A DNA stretch of 64,000 nt, taken from assembly GCA_944381935.1 (NCBI GenBank), contig CALWMN010000006.1:1-64000 (forward strand), in the 5' to 3' direction. Positions 24,593-33,075 of this stretch are shown here, one piece after another. This DNA comes from an uncultured Mediterraneibacter sp. (lineage in GTDB: Bacteria > Bacillota > Clostridia > Lachnospirales > Lachnospiraceae). Under the pieces are notes generated by a model that ran no database searches, was not told the origin of the DNA, and saw only the letters and a list, made by a program, of their open reading frames with translations. A program made the translations under genes and the position numbers. Numbering within the stretch: position 1 is the first letter of the stretch; each line of letters begins with the position of its first letter.

Positions 24593-25501
24593 ATGAAATG
24601 GGTAAAGCAGACAGTCAACTATTGGTGCAATGATATTGTGAGAAACAGGTTCCAGGGAAGCGGGATCTGTGCGGCCATCCTGGATACGGGGATCAGCAGC
24701 CACCCGGATCTGGCAGGGAAGATATGCCGGTTTCGGGATTTTACGAAAAACAGTCCCGAATGTGGGGATGACAGCGGACACGGCACGCATGTGGCAGGGA
24801 TTCTTGCGGGAGATGGAAGGGTATCGGGAGGCGTGTACGCTGGAATGGCTCCGCAGGCAGAACTTCTGGTCGGGAAGGTGCTAGACAGGGAAGGAAACGG
24901 AAACGTTGAGAATGTTATCAGCGGAGTGCGGTGGATCATGAGGGAAAAAGATACTTTCCATATACGGATTGTAAATATATCTGTCGGAACGCAGCCGGAT
25001 CTTGCACAGGATCAGAAAGAGAAGCTTTTAAAAGAGGTGGAAAGCCTGTGGGATGCGGGCCTTGTGGTTGTTGTCTCGGCAGGGAACTACGGCCCGGGGA
25101 CAGGGACCGTCGCTGTCCCGGGGAACAGCAGGAAGGTGATAACAGTGGGTGTGCCGGATATGGCGCAGCCGGCTGTCAGGTGCCGGAGGGAGAAGCTGAA
25201 CTATTCGGGCAGGGGACCGACGTCAGAGTGTGTGGTCAAACCGGACGTCTTTGCTCCGGGAACCGGGATCATAAGCTGCAACAGCCGGTACCGTCTCCCC
25301 GGAGAACATCCCTATACGTCAAAGAGCGGAACGTCGATGGCGACTCCGGTTGTGTCCGGGGCAGTTGCATGCCTGCTGTCCAAATATCCTGATATGAGCA
25401 ATGTGGAAGTGAAATTAAGGCTTCGGGAATCCTGCGTCAGATGTCCCGGGACGGAAGCAGGATGGGGGCTTCTTGACGTGGGGAGGCTTATGGCTATTTA
25501 G
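24593..25501 (+). CDS. S8-family serine peptidase (subtilase), no signal peptide
   Basis: The 302-aa protein is nearly all catalytic domain: Asp31 in AAILDTGIS, His63 in SGHGTHVAG, oxyanion Asn165 in VSAGNYGPG and Ser248 in SGTSMATP. There is no signal peptide and little or no pro-domain (about 22 residues before the fold). It should therefore be an intracellular subtilase like IspA, or be exported by an unusual route. The ribosome binding site AAAAAGG is modest. It is monocistronic, before the ylxM promoter. Confidence 0.92.
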   Translation: MKWVKQTVNYWCNDIVRNRFQGSGICAAILDTGISSHPDLAGKICRFRDFTKNSPECGDDSGHGTHVAGILAGDGRVSGGVYAGMAPQAELLVGKVLDREGNGNVENVISGVRWIMREKDTFHIRIVNISVGTQPDLAQDQKEKLLKEVESLWDAGLVVVVSAGNYGPGTGTVAVPGNSRKVITVGVPDMAQPAVRCRREKLNYSGRGPTSECVVKPDVFAPGTGIISCNSRYRLPGEHPYTSKSGTSMATPVVSGAVACLLSKYPDMSNVEVKLRLRESCVRCPGTEAGWGLLDVGRLMAI

Positions 25502-25528
25502 CGCAAAAGAACTGTAAAGAAAAAATAC

Positions 25529-25557
25529 TTGACAGCATATTCCTTTTTGTGTATGAT
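25529..25557 (+). promoter_or_regulatory. Promoter of the ylxM-ffh operon
   Basis: A perfect TTGACA (25529-25534), a 17-base spacer and TATGAT (25552-25557), 17 bases ahead of ylxM. Confidence 0.85.
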
Positions 25558-25573
25558 AGCAAAGGTGACAGTC

Positions 25574-25924
25574 ATGAACGAGATATTAGAGAAAGCGTTA
25601 TTATATGATTTTTACGGAGAACTGCTCACGGCGCACCAGAAGGAGGTCTATGAACAGTTCATACTGGAAGATCTCTCCCTGGGCGAGATCGCGGAGATGC
25701 AGGGGATCAGCCGACAGGGGATACATGACCTTGTAAAGCGGTGCCAGAAGGCGTTGGAAGGCTATGAGTCAAAGCTTCACCTCGTAGAGAGATTTCTCTC
25801 TGTCAGGGAGAAGGTGACGGAGATCCAGGATATCCTCGATGAGTGCGAGAAAGAGAAGAAAGATCCCCGGGATATCGTAAAGCGCATCAGAGATATCTCG
25901 GATAAGATCATAGAGGAGTTGTAG
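25574..25924 (+). CDS. ylxM: YlxM, SRP-associated helix-turn-helix protein
   Basis: The 116-aa protein has a sigma-70 region-4-like helix-turn-helix (LTAHQKEVYEQFILEDLSLG, then EMQGISRQGIHDLVKRC). This is the UPF0122/YlxM signature. YlxM binds the SRP RNA-protein complex in Firmicutes and is nearly always next to ffh, as here (1-base gap). The start at 25574 follows AAAGGTGACAGTC. Confidence 0.92.
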   Translation: MNEILEKALLYDFYGELLTAHQKEVYEQFILEDLSLGEIAEMQGISRQGIHDLVKRCQKALEGYESKLHLVERFLSVREKVTEIQDILDECEKEKKDPRDIVKRIRDISDKIIEEL

Positions 25925-25925
25925 A

Positions 25926-27284
25926 ATGGCATTTGACAGCTTAACTGAAAAACTTCAGAATGTGTTCAAAAACCTGCGCAGCAAGGGAAGGCTGACAGAG
26001 GATGACGTCAAGACAGCGTTAAAGGAGGTCAAGATGGCTCTCCTGGAAGCGGACGTTAATTTCAAAGTTGTGAAAGGCTTCATCAAAGACGTGCAGGAAC
26101 GGGCAGTCGGACAGGATGTGATGAACGGCCTGAATCCGGGTCAGATGGTGGTCAAGATCGTCAACGAAGAGCTGGTGAAGCTCATGGGTTCTGAGACGAC
26201 TGAGATCAGGCTGCAGCCGGGAAGCGCCACGACCGTCATTATGATGGCAGGTCTCCAAGGGGCAGGTAAGACGACGACCACTGCCAAACTGGCAGGCAAG
26301 TTTAAGCTGAAAGGGAAAAAGCCGCTGCTTGTGGCGTGTGACGTATACCGCCCTGCCGCAATCAGGCAGTTGCAGATCAATGGGGAGAAGCAGGGCGTGG
26401 AAGTCTTTTCTATGGGAGATAAGAACAAACCTGCGGATATTGCAAAGGCATCCATTGAACATGCGGCAAAGAATGGCAATAATATTGTGATCCTTGATAC
26501 GGCGGGCCGTCTCCATATCGATGAAGAGATGATGGAAGAACTGCAGCAGATCAAGGAGGCTGTCACGGTCCATCAGACGATCCTGGTCGTGGATGCCATG
26601 ACCGGACAGGACGCGGTGAATGTGGCAGGTTCCTTCAATGAAAAGATCGGGATCGACGGCGTGATCATCACGAAGCTTGACGGCGATACGAGGGGCGGCG
26701 CCGCCCTTTCAATCAGGGCGGTAACAGGAAGGCCGATCCTCTATGTCGGAATGGGCGAGAAGCTGTCGGATCTGGAGCAGTTCTATCCGGACAGGATGGC
26801 ATCCCGTATCCTCGGAATGGGAGATGTGCTGACCCTGATTGAGAAGGCAGGGGAAGAGATCGACGAGGACAAAGCCAAAAAGATGGCGAGCAAGATGAAG
26901 AAAGCGCAGTTTGATTTTGACGATTATCTGGAAAGCATGGCACAGATGCGCAAGCTGGGCGGGCTCTCCGGCATCATGAGCATGATGCCCGGGCTGGGAG
27001 CGATGGGCGCAGGCAAGCTTCCGGATCTTGACTCGGAGGAGAATGAAAAGAAGATGGCGAGAATGGAAGCCATGATCTATTCCATGACCCCGGAGGAGAG
27101 AAGCAATCCCGATCTGTTAAATCCCTCCAGAAAGCACCGTATCGCAAGAGGCGCGGGGGTTGATATCTCGGAAGTAAACCGTATGGTAAAACAGTTCAAC
27201 GAGTCGCGGAAGATGATGAAGAAGCTTCCGGGACTGATGGGCGGAAAGGGTGGAAGAAAGGGCAGATTCAAATTCCCTTTTTAA
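25926..27284 (+). CDS. ffh: Signal recognition particle protein Ffh
   Basis: Ffh is the SRP54 GTPase that, with SRP RNA, targets nascent membrane proteins to the translocon. In the 452-aa protein the N domain is residues 1-90, the G domain has GLQGAGKTTTTAKLAGKFK, DTAGRLHID and TKLDGDTRGG, and the Met-rich M domain (about 300-440) contains ISEVNRMVKQFNESRKMMKK. A Gly/Arg/Lys-rich tail follows. It is transcribed with ylxM and the downstream rpsP group. Confidence 0.97.
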   Translation: MAFDSLTEKLQNVFKNLRSKGRLTEDDVKTALKEVKMALLEADVNFKVVKGFIKDVQERAVGQDVMNGLNPGQMVVKIVNEELVKLMGSETTEIRLQPGSATTVIMMAGLQGAGKTTTTAKLAGKFKLKGKKPLLVACDVYRPAAIRQLQINGEKQGVEVFSMGDKNKPADIAKASIEHAAKNGNNIVILDTAGRLHIDEEMMEELQQIKEAVTVHQTILVVDAMTGQDAVNVAGSFNEKIGIDGVIITKLDGDTRGGAALSIRAVTGRPILYVGMGEKLSDLEQFYPDRMASRILGMGDVLTLIEKAGEEIDEDKAKKMASKMKKAQFDFDDYLESMAQMRKLGGLSGIMSMMPGLGAMGAGKLPDLDSEENEKKMARMEAMIYSMTPEERSNPDLLNPSRKHRIARGAGVDISEVNRMVKQFNESRKMMKKLPGLMGGKGGRKGRFKFPF

Positions 27285-27371
27285 CACATAGATAACACTG
27301 CCGGCAGCGGGAGAGTTTCCGTCTGGCGGTACGACAAAAAAGAATTTTAAGAAAACAAGAGGTGAAAGAAA

Positions 27372-27617
27372 ATGGCAGTAAAAATCAGATTAAGAAGAAT
27401 GGGACAGAAGAAGGCTCCTTTTTATAGAATCGTGGTTGCTGATTCAAGATCCCCAAGAGATGGAAGATTTATCGAGGAGATCGGCACATACGATCCGAAC
27501 CAGGACCCGAGCGTGTTCAAGGTAGACGAGGAAGCGGCGAAAAGATGGCTCAACAACGGCGCCCAGCCGACAGAAGTTGTAGGAAAGATCTTTAAGGCAG
27601 CAGGTATTGAGAAATAG
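27372..27617 (+). CDS. rpsP: 30S ribosomal protein S16
   Basis: The 81-aa protein begins [20 protein letters not shown] and includes [20 protein letters not shown], diagnostic of bS16, an assembly protein of the 30S body. AAGAGGTGAAAGAAA precedes the ATG. It is in the conserved ffh-rpsP-khpA-rimM-trmD-rplS order. Confidence 0.97.
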   Translation: MAVKIRLRRMGQKKAPFYRIVVADSRSPRDGRFIEEIGTYDPNQDPSVFKVDEEAAKRWLNNGAQPTEVVGKIFKAAGIEK

Positions 27618-27642
27618 GAAGTTTTCACGGAGGTGCGCGTGA

Positions 27643-27870
27643 ATGAAAGAGTTAGTGGAAGTGATTGCCAGGGCCCTCGTGGATAATCCGAATGATGTCC
27701 AGGTAAGTGAGAGGCAGGAAGGAAGAACCACAGTGCTTGAGCTGCATGTGTCAGACGGCGACATGGGAAAAGTAATCGGAAAGCAGGGACGTATCGCAAA
27801 AGCGATCCGTTCCGTCGTAAAGGCTGCGGCGGCAAAGGAAGACAAAAGAGTCGTTGTGGATATTGTGTAA
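27643..27870 (+). CDS. khpA: KH-domain RNA-binding protein KhpA (YlqC)
   Basis: The 75-aa protein is a single KH domain with the MGKVIGKQGRIAKAIRSVVK loop (GKQG variant of GXXG). KhpA pairs with KhpB/Jag as a post-transcriptional regulator linked to cell elongation. It lies between rpsP and rimM as in other Firmicutes, 25 bases after rpsP with GGAGGTGCGCGTGA ahead of the ATG. Confidence 0.94.
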   Translation: MKELVEVIARALVDNPNDVQVSERQEGRTTVLELHVSDGDMGKVIGKQGRIAKAIRSVVKAAAAKEDKRVVVDIV

Positions 27871-27961
27871 CACTGAGTGGATCAGGGAGAGGGACAGACT
27901 TCGCGGTGGATGGAGAAGCTGCCCCTTTCTTTTTCACGGAGAATACGGGAGGAAACAGGAA

Positions 27962-28465
27962 ATGGAACAGTTTCTTCAGGTCGGAGTCATTTCATCTACG
28001 CATGGGATACGGGGCGAAGTCAAAGTGTTTCCGACGACAGACGACGCCGGACGCTTTAAAAGACTGGGGAGCGTACTGCTAGATACAGGGAAAGAAAGAC
28101 GGAGGCTGGAGATACAGTCAGTCCGTTTTTTTAAGCAGTTTGTGATCGTAAAATTCCGCGGAATCGACAGTATAAACGATGTGGAAGGATACAGGGGGAA
28201 AAGCCTTCTGGTTCCCAGGGAAGATGCAGTGGAACTTGGGGAAGACGAATATTATATCGCGGATCTGATCGGGATGGATGTTCTGACAGAGGAAGGGCAT
28301 TTCGGCATCCTGAAGGATGTGCTGGAGACGGGGGCGAATGAGGTCTATATCATCGACTCGGACCGCTGCGGTGAAGTCCTTGTTCCGGCGATCCGCCAGT
28401 GCATTCTGGACGTGGACACGAAGGAAAACAGGATGAAGATCCGCCTTATGGAGGGACTTTTGTAG
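27962..28465 (+). CDS. rimM: Ribosome maturation factor RimM
   Basis: RimM helps 16S rRNA processing and binds S19. The 167-aa protein has the N-terminal barrel (VGVISSTHGIRGEVKVFPTT) and the C-terminal PRC-barrel (DEYYIADLIGMDVLTEEG, LVPAIRQCILDVD). The start at 27962 follows GGGAGGAAACAGGAA; the longer upstream frame lacks a site. Confidence 0.95.
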   Translation: MEQFLQVGVISSTHGIRGEVKVFPTTDDAGRFKRLGSVLLDTGKERRRLEIQSVRFFKQFVIVKFRGIDSINDVEGYRGKSLLVPREDAVELGEDEYYIADLIGMDVLTEEGHFGILKDVLETGANEVYIIDSDRCGEVLVPAIRQCILDVDTKENRMKIRLMEGLL

Positions 28466-28510
28466 AAGAGAACCGGGCAGAAACTGATCACCCGGGAAGG
28501 AGAGGGTACC

Positions 28511-29263
28511 ATGAATTTTCATATACTGACACTGTTCCCGGAAATGGTGCAAAACGGCCTGAACACGAGCATTATCGGGCGCGCGGTTAACGCCGGGTTG
28601 CTGTCTGTGGAGACAGTAAATATCCGGGATTACGCTTTTAACAAGCATCAGAGTGTCGACGACTATCCCTACGGGGGCGGAGCCGGGATGCTGATGCAGG
28701 CGGAGCCGGTTTATCTGGCATATGAGGCGGTGGCGAAACGGATAGGGAGCAGGACTGCCGAAAAGAAGAAAACACGTGTGGTCTATCTGTCCCCCCAGGG
28801 GGATGTATTTACCCAGAAAATGGCGGAGGAGCTGGCGGCAGAAGAGGACCTGATCCTGCTGTGCGGGCATTACGAGGGAATCGACGAGCGCGTCCTGGAG
28901 GAAATCGTGACGGATTATGTCTCCATCGGGGATTACGTCCTTACCGGAGGCGAGCTTCCTGCGATGGTCATAGCAGACGCAGTCTCAAGGCTTGTGCCCG
29001 GAGTGCTGCACAATGATGTCTCTGCAGAGTTCGAGTCCTTCCAGGACAATCTGCTGGAATATCCCCAGTATTCCAGACCGGAGGAATGGCGTGGAAAGAA
29101 GGTGCCGCCGGTCCTTTTATCGGGGCATCACGCGAACATTGAGAAGTGGAGGAGACAGCAGTCAATCCTGAGGACAAAGGAGAGGAGGCCGGACCTTCTG
29201 GAAAGATCCCGCCTGACTGAGGAAGAAAGAAGATGGCTGGAAGAGGAGGGCGGTCTGGTCTGA
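28511..29263 (+). CDS. trmD: tRNA (guanine-N1)-methyltransferase
   Basis: TrmD methylates G37 of tRNAs read at CNN codons to prevent frameshifting. The 250-aa protein shows the trefoil-knot SAM site LLCGHYEGIDERVLEE and DYVLTGGELPAM, the N-terminal MNFHILTLFPEMV, and DDYPYGGGAGMLMQAEP. GGGAAGGAGAGGGTACC precedes the ATG. Confidence 0.97.
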   Translation: MNFHILTLFPEMVQNGLNTSIIGRAVNAGLLSVETVNIRDYAFNKHQSVDDYPYGGGAGMLMQAEPVYLAYEAVAKRIGSRTAEKKKTRVVYLSPQGDVFTQKMAEELAAEEDLILLCGHYEGIDERVLEEIVTDYVSIGDYVLTGGELPAMVIADAVSRLVPGVLHNDVSAEFESFQDNLLEYPQYSRPEEWRGKKVPPVLLSGHHANIEKWRRQQSILRTKERRPDLLERSRLTEEERRWLEEEGGLV

Positions 29264-29282
29264 TGTTTTTTTAGATTAAGCC

Positions 29283-29375
29283 TTGAAAAACACAGAAAAA
29301 TATGATAAACTACAACAGTTGTGAAAAGAAGAGCGATGGTCCTCTGGCACAAAAGGTGTTAAGAACGTCAAATAT
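29283..29375 (+). promoter_or_regulatory. rplS promoter and possible L19 leader RNA
   Basis: TTGAAA (29283-29288), a 17-base spacer and TAAACT (29306-29311) form a likely secondary promoter. The leader contains GCGATGGTCCTCTGGCAC and GGTGTTAAGAACGTC with short hairpins. It resembles the autoregulatory L19 leader of Firmicutes as I recall it; no model search was possible. Confidence 0.45.
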
Positions 29376-29392
29376 GAAGGAGGTCACACAAA

Positions 29393-29740
29393 ATGAACGA
29401 GATTATCAAGAAAATTGAAGCAGAGCAGATAAAAGAAAATGCTCCCCAGTTCCATGTCGGCGATACTGTAAGGGTACATGCCAAGATCAAAGAGGGAAAC
29501 CGCGAAAGGATCCAGGTTTTTGAGGGAACGGTCCTGAAGAAGCAGGGAGGCGGAGTAAGGGAGACATTTACAGTAAGAAAGACATCCAACGGAATCGGCG
29601 TTGAGAAGACATGGCCGCTTCACTCCCCACATGTTGAGAAAGTAGAAGTTGTCCGCAGGGGTAAAGTAAGAAGAGCAAAACTGAATTACTTAAGAAAACG
29701 CGTGGGTAAGGCTGCTAAGGTCAAAGAATTAGTAAAATAG
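29393..29740 (+). CDS. rplS: 50S ribosomal protein L19
   Basis: The 115-aa protein has the bL19 core ([40 protein letters not shown] and a [20 protein letters not shown] tail). It sits at the 30S-50S interface. GAAGGAGGTCACACAAA precedes the ATG, and a terminator follows. Confidence 0.97.
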   Translation: MNEIIKKIEAEQIKENAPQFHVGDTVRVHAKIKEGNRERIQVFEGTVLKKQGGGVRETFTVRKTSNGIGVEKTWPLHSPHVEKVEVVRRGKVRRAKLNYLRKRVGKAAKVKELVK

Positions 29741-29748
29741 TAACCATG

Positions 29749-29786
29749 AGAGGGACAATTACAGATTTGTATTTGTTCCTCTTTTG
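29749..29786 (+). terminator. rplS terminator
   Basis: AGAGGGACAA (29749-29758) pairs with TTGTTCCTCT (29773-29782), followed by TTTGCTT. Read-through to the signal peptidase gene is possible because the U tract is short. Confidence 0.7.
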
Positions 29787-29813
29787 CTTATGGAAGCACT
29801 CTATGGAGGTCAT

Positions 29814-30476
29814 ATGCAGGATTTGAATTTTCGCAGGAAGCGCAGGAAGCCGGGGCGGAGGAAGCGTGGGAAAGGGAAAGAGCTCAAATTTGAGGTCAGA
29901 GGACCGAAGCTTCAGTTTGACAGACAGGGATTCCGCACAGCGGCTGCAACCGGGAGAGTGGTTCTGCCCTGGATCATAGAGATCGTAATCGTCTGCCTGT
30001 TTGCGGTGTTCCTCGTCGCAAGCTTCGGCCAGCGGGTGAGCAATGCCGGGGATTCCATGAATCCGGTTCTGGAAAACGGGGATGTTGTGCTCATAAACCG
30101 GCTCGTGTATAATATAAAAGGACCGTCAAGAGGAGATGTGGTTGCATTCCGTCCGGGCGGAGATGAAAGCACGCATTATTCAATCAAGAGAATTGTCGGA
30201 CTGCCGGGGGAGACCGTGCAGATCGTGGACGGCAGCGTATATATAGACGGAGAGGAAATGACAAGCCATATTTTTGTGTCCGATATTGAGTTCGCGGGAC
30301 TGGCATCAGAGCCTGTCGAGCTGGGAGAGGATGAGTATTTTGTGATCGGCGACCATGATACGGCAAGTGACGACAGCAGGATGACAGAGATCGGAAATGT
30401 GAGCAGAGATGACATTTTCGGCAAGATCTGGTTTGTCACGAATTTTGGAGAAAATTTTGGCTTTGTAAAGGACTAG
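29814..30476 (+). CDS. lepB: Signal peptidase I (long N-terminal basic tail)
   Basis: The 220-aa membrane protease removes Sec signal peptides. After a very basic 45-residue cytosolic segment (RRKRRKPGRRKRGKGKELKF) there is one membrane helix (about 50-70). The catalytic Ser81 is in GDSMNP, Lys125 in HYSIKRIVGLPGE and a box E-like segment in VIGDHDTASDDSR. The start at 29814 follows TATGGAGGTCAT. A second lepB lies two genes on. Confidence 0.9.
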   Translation: MQDLNFRRKRRKPGRRKRGKGKELKFEVRGPKLQFDRQGFRTAAATGRVVLPWIIEIVIVCLFAVFLVASFGQRVSNAGDSMNPVLENGDVVLINRLVYNIKGPSRGDVVAFRPGGDESTHYSIKRIVGLPGETVQIVDGSVYIDGEEMTSHIFVSDIEFAGLASEPVELGEDEYFVIGDHDTASDDSRMTEIGNVSRDDIFGKIWFVTNFGENFGFVKD

Positions 30477-30486
30477 GAGGGGACAG

Positions 30487-31338
30487 ATGCATTTTCAATG
30501 GTATCCCGGCCATATGACGAAGGCACGGAGGATGATGCAGGAGAACATCAAACTGATTGACCTTATCATTGAGCTGGTGGACGCAAGGATTCCGCTTAGC
30601 AGCAGGAATCCAGATATTGACGAGCTTGGGAGGAATAAATCACGGCTTATCCTGCTCAATAAAGCAGACCTTGCCCAGGACAAAAAGAACGAGGAATGGC
30701 TGGAATATTTCAGGGGAAAAGGATATACTGCCGTGAAAGTTAATTCCAAAAAAGGCGGCGGCATCAAGTCCATCCAGTCGGCGATCCAGGAGGCATGTAA
30801 AGAGAAAACAGAAAGGGACAGGAAGAGGGGGATCTTAAACCGTCCTGTCAGGGCAATGGTTGTCGGGATTCCCAATGTAGGGAAGTCCACCTTTATCAAT
30901 GCCCTTGCCGGAAAAGCGTGTGCGAAAACAGGAAATAAACCCGGTGTGACAAAGGGGAAGCAGTGGATACGCCTGAATAAAAATGTGGAGCTTCTGGATA
31001 CGCCGGGGATTCTCTGGCCCAAATTTGAAGATCAGGAGGTGGGCCTTAAGCTGGCGTTTATCGGCTCGATAAAGGATGAGATCCTTCAGACAGAAGAACT
31101 CTCGGCAGAGCTGATCCGGCTGCTGGACAGAGACTATCCCGGGATCCTGGAAGAAAAATACGCGGCGCAGATGTCCGGTGGCTGTTACGATTGCCTCAGA
31201 CAGATTGCGAAAAGCAGGAACTGTATTATAAGAGGGAGTGAGCTGGATACAGAAAAAGCCGCCGGCATCCTGCTGGATGATTTCAGGAACGGACGCCTGG
31301 GACGCATTACTTTAGAGAACCCGCCGGCAGACGGCTAG
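30487..31338 (+). CDS. rbgA: Ribosome biogenesis GTPase RbgA (YlqF)
   Basis: RbgA acts late in 50S assembly. The 283-aa protein has the circularly permuted GTPase order: G4 LLNKADLAQ comes before G1 GIPNVGKSTFINAL and G3 DTPGILWP. The N-terminal HFQWYPGHMTKARRMM motif and a C-terminal ANTAR-like helical region are typical. It is 10 bases after lepB and probably co-transcribed. Confidence 0.95.
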   Translation: MHFQWYPGHMTKARRMMQENIKLIDLIIELVDARIPLSSRNPDIDELGRNKSRLILLNKADLAQDKKNEEWLEYFRGKGYTAVKVNSKKGGGIKSIQSAIQEACKEKTERDRKRGILNRPVRAMVVGIPNVGKSTFINALAGKACAKTGNKPGVTKGKQWIRLNKNVELLDTPGILWPKFEDQEVGLKLAFIGSIKDEILQTEELSAELIRLLDRDYPGILEEKYAAQMSGGCYDCLRQIAKSRNCIIRGSELDTEKAAGILLDDFRNGRLGRITLENPPADG

Positions 31339-31402
31339 CGGATGAGCGCCCCGCCTCCGGGGGAGAAAGACGGCTGCTGTGCCGGGGAAGAAGGAGAAGC
31401 GG

Positions 31403-31939
31403 ATGAGAAGTATTTTGAAGGAACTTTTTGGCTGGATCATATATATTATCATTATTGTGGGGTTTGCCTATCTGATCATCACATTTGTAGGGCAGAGGAC
31501 ACAGGTGAGCGGCTCCTCGATGGAGACAACGCTTTCAGACGGGGATCAGTTGATTGTAGATAAGATATCTTACCGCTTTCGTGATCCGAAGCGTTACGAT
31601 ATTGTTGTCTTTCCTTATCAGTACGAACGGAATACATATTATATCAAGAGGATCATCGGCCTTCCGGGGGAGACGGTACAGATCGTGGACGGGTATGTCT
31701 ATATCAACGGAGAGCAGCTCAATGAGAATTATGGAAATGAGGTTATGAAAGAGGCAGGGATGGCGGCGGAGCCTGTTACACTTGGGGAAGATGAATATTT
31801 TGTCCTCGGGGACAACCGCAACAACAGCCAGGACAGCCGCGCCGCCAATGTGGGCGTCATCCACAGGAGGGACCTGCTGGGAAGAGCATGGATCAGAATA
31901 TGGCCGTTTGATAAATTCGGGGTGATACGCCATGAGTAA
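31403..31939 (+). CDS. lepB: Signal peptidase I (second copy)
   Basis: The 178-aa enzyme has one N-terminal membrane helix (about residues 10-28), Ser39 in VSGSSMETTL, Lys82 in YYIKRIIGLPGETV and the box E segment VLGDNRNNSQDSR. It is about 40% like the first copy by eye but lacks the long basic tail. The start at 31403 follows AAGAAGGAGAAGCGG. It overlaps rnhB by 8 bases. Confidence 0.93.
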   Translation: MRSILKELFGWIIYIIIIVGFAYLIITFVGQRTQVSGSSMETTLSDGDQLIVDKISYRFRDPKRYDIVVFPYQYERNTYYIKRIIGLPGETVQIVDGYVYINGEQLNENYGNEVMKEAGMAAEPVTLGEDEYFVLGDNRNNSQDSRAANVGVIHRRDLLGRAWIRIWPFDKFGVIRHE

Positions 31940-32690
31940 GAGCATTGCACAGATTAAGGCCGAGCTGGGGTCTGCATCCGCAGATGAGTGGAAAGACCTC
32001 TGCAGGGAGTATCAGGATGACAGCCGCGCCGGTGTAAGAAGCCTGATTATGAAATACCGGAGGAAACAGGAAGCTCTGCAAAAAGAGAGGGACAGGCTCT
32101 TTAACATGAGGCAGTTTGAGAGGAAGTATGGACAGTATGAGATGATCTGCGGGATTGACGAGGCAGGGCGGGGACCGCTTGCCGGTCCGGTTGTGGCAGG
32201 CGCTGTCATTCTGCCGCGGGACTGTGAGATCCTCTATCTGAATGATTCAAAGAAGCTCAGTCCCTCCAGGCGGGAAGCGCTGTATGACGAGATCATGGAA
32301 AAAGCCCTCGCTGCCGGGATCGGCATGGCAAGTCCGGCACGGATCGACGAGATCAATATTCTCCAGGCGACCTACGAGGCTATGCGGGAAGCTGTAAGCC
32401 GTCTCGATCCCGCACCGGATATCCTGCTCAACGACGCAGTGACGATACCGGGGATCACGATTCCCCAGGTTCCGATCGTGAAAGGGGATGCGAAAAGCGT
32501 GTCGATTGCTGCGGCAAGCATCCTTGCGAAAGTGACGAGGGACAGACTGATGGCACAATATGAAGAGATCCTGCCGGGATATGGGTTTGCCCGGAATAAG
32601 GGATATGGGTCAGGGGAACATATTGAGGCGCTCAGGAAGCTTGGAGCGACCCCGATCCACAGGCGTTCGTTTATTGGGAATTATGTGTAA
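31932..32690 (+). CDS. rnhB: Ribonuclease HII
   Basis: RNase HII cleaves RNA-DNA hybrids and single embedded ribonucleotides. The 252-aa protein has an N-terminal helical extension of about 70 residues, common in Firmicutes RnhB. The catalytic core follows: Asp/Glu in CGIDEAGRGPLAGPVVAG, Asp in LNDSKKLSP, and Asp in VKGDAKSVSIAAASILAKV. The GYGFARNKGYG segment is also present. Confidence 0.96.
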   Translation: MSKSIAQIKAELGSASADEWKDLCREYQDDSRAGVRSLIMKYRRKQEALQKERDRLFNMRQFERKYGQYEMICGIDEAGRGPLAGPVVAGAVILPRDCEILYLNDSKKLSPSRREALYDEIMEKALAAGIGMASPARIDEINILQATYEAMREAVSRLDPAPDILLNDAVTIPGITIPQVPIVKGDAKSVSIAAASILAKVTRDRLMAQYEEILPGYGFARNKGYGSGEHIEALRKLGATPIHRRSFIGNYV

Positions 32691-32702
32691 GGATATGGAA
32701 GG

Positions 32703-33059
32703 ATGCAGGACAGGAAAAATACCCGGACTACAGGGACGGCCTATGAGCGGGCAGCCGGCTGTTATCTGGAACAGCTCGGCTATGAGATTGTACAGTACAA
32801 TTTCCGGTGCAGGGGCGGCGAGATCGACATCGTGGCAAGAGACGGACAAACTCTTGTATTCTGTGAGGTAAAGTACCGCTTTAACGGGAGGAAAGGGAAT
32901 CCTCTGGAGGCGGTGGATGAGAGAAAACAAAGAAGGCTGTTTTTAAGCGCAATGTATTATACTGCCCGGCATGGAGAGCAGGACAGTCCCTGCAGGTTTG
33001 ATGTGATCGGAATAGAAGGGACAAAGATCGTGCATATTAAAGATGCGTTTACAGGGTGA
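32703..33059 (+). CDS. yraN: YraN family (UPF0102) putative endonuclease
   Basis: The 118-aa protein has the Holliday-junction-resolvase-like fold of UPF0102 with YERAAGCYLEQLGYEIVQYN, the GGEIDIVARDGQTLVFCEVK motif (D-ExK-type residues) and ERKQRRLFLSAMYY. The biological role is not established. It conserves the rnhB-yraN order. The start at 32703 sits 12 bases after rnhB. Confidence 0.92.
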   Translation: MQDRKNTRTTGTAYERAAGCYLEQLGYEIVQYNFRCRGGEIDIVARDGQTLVFCEVKYRFNGRKGNPLEAVDERKQRRLFLSAMYYTARHGEQDSPCRFDVIGIEGTKIVHIKDAFTG

Positions 33060-33075
33060 AAGGCTGGTGGAGAGT

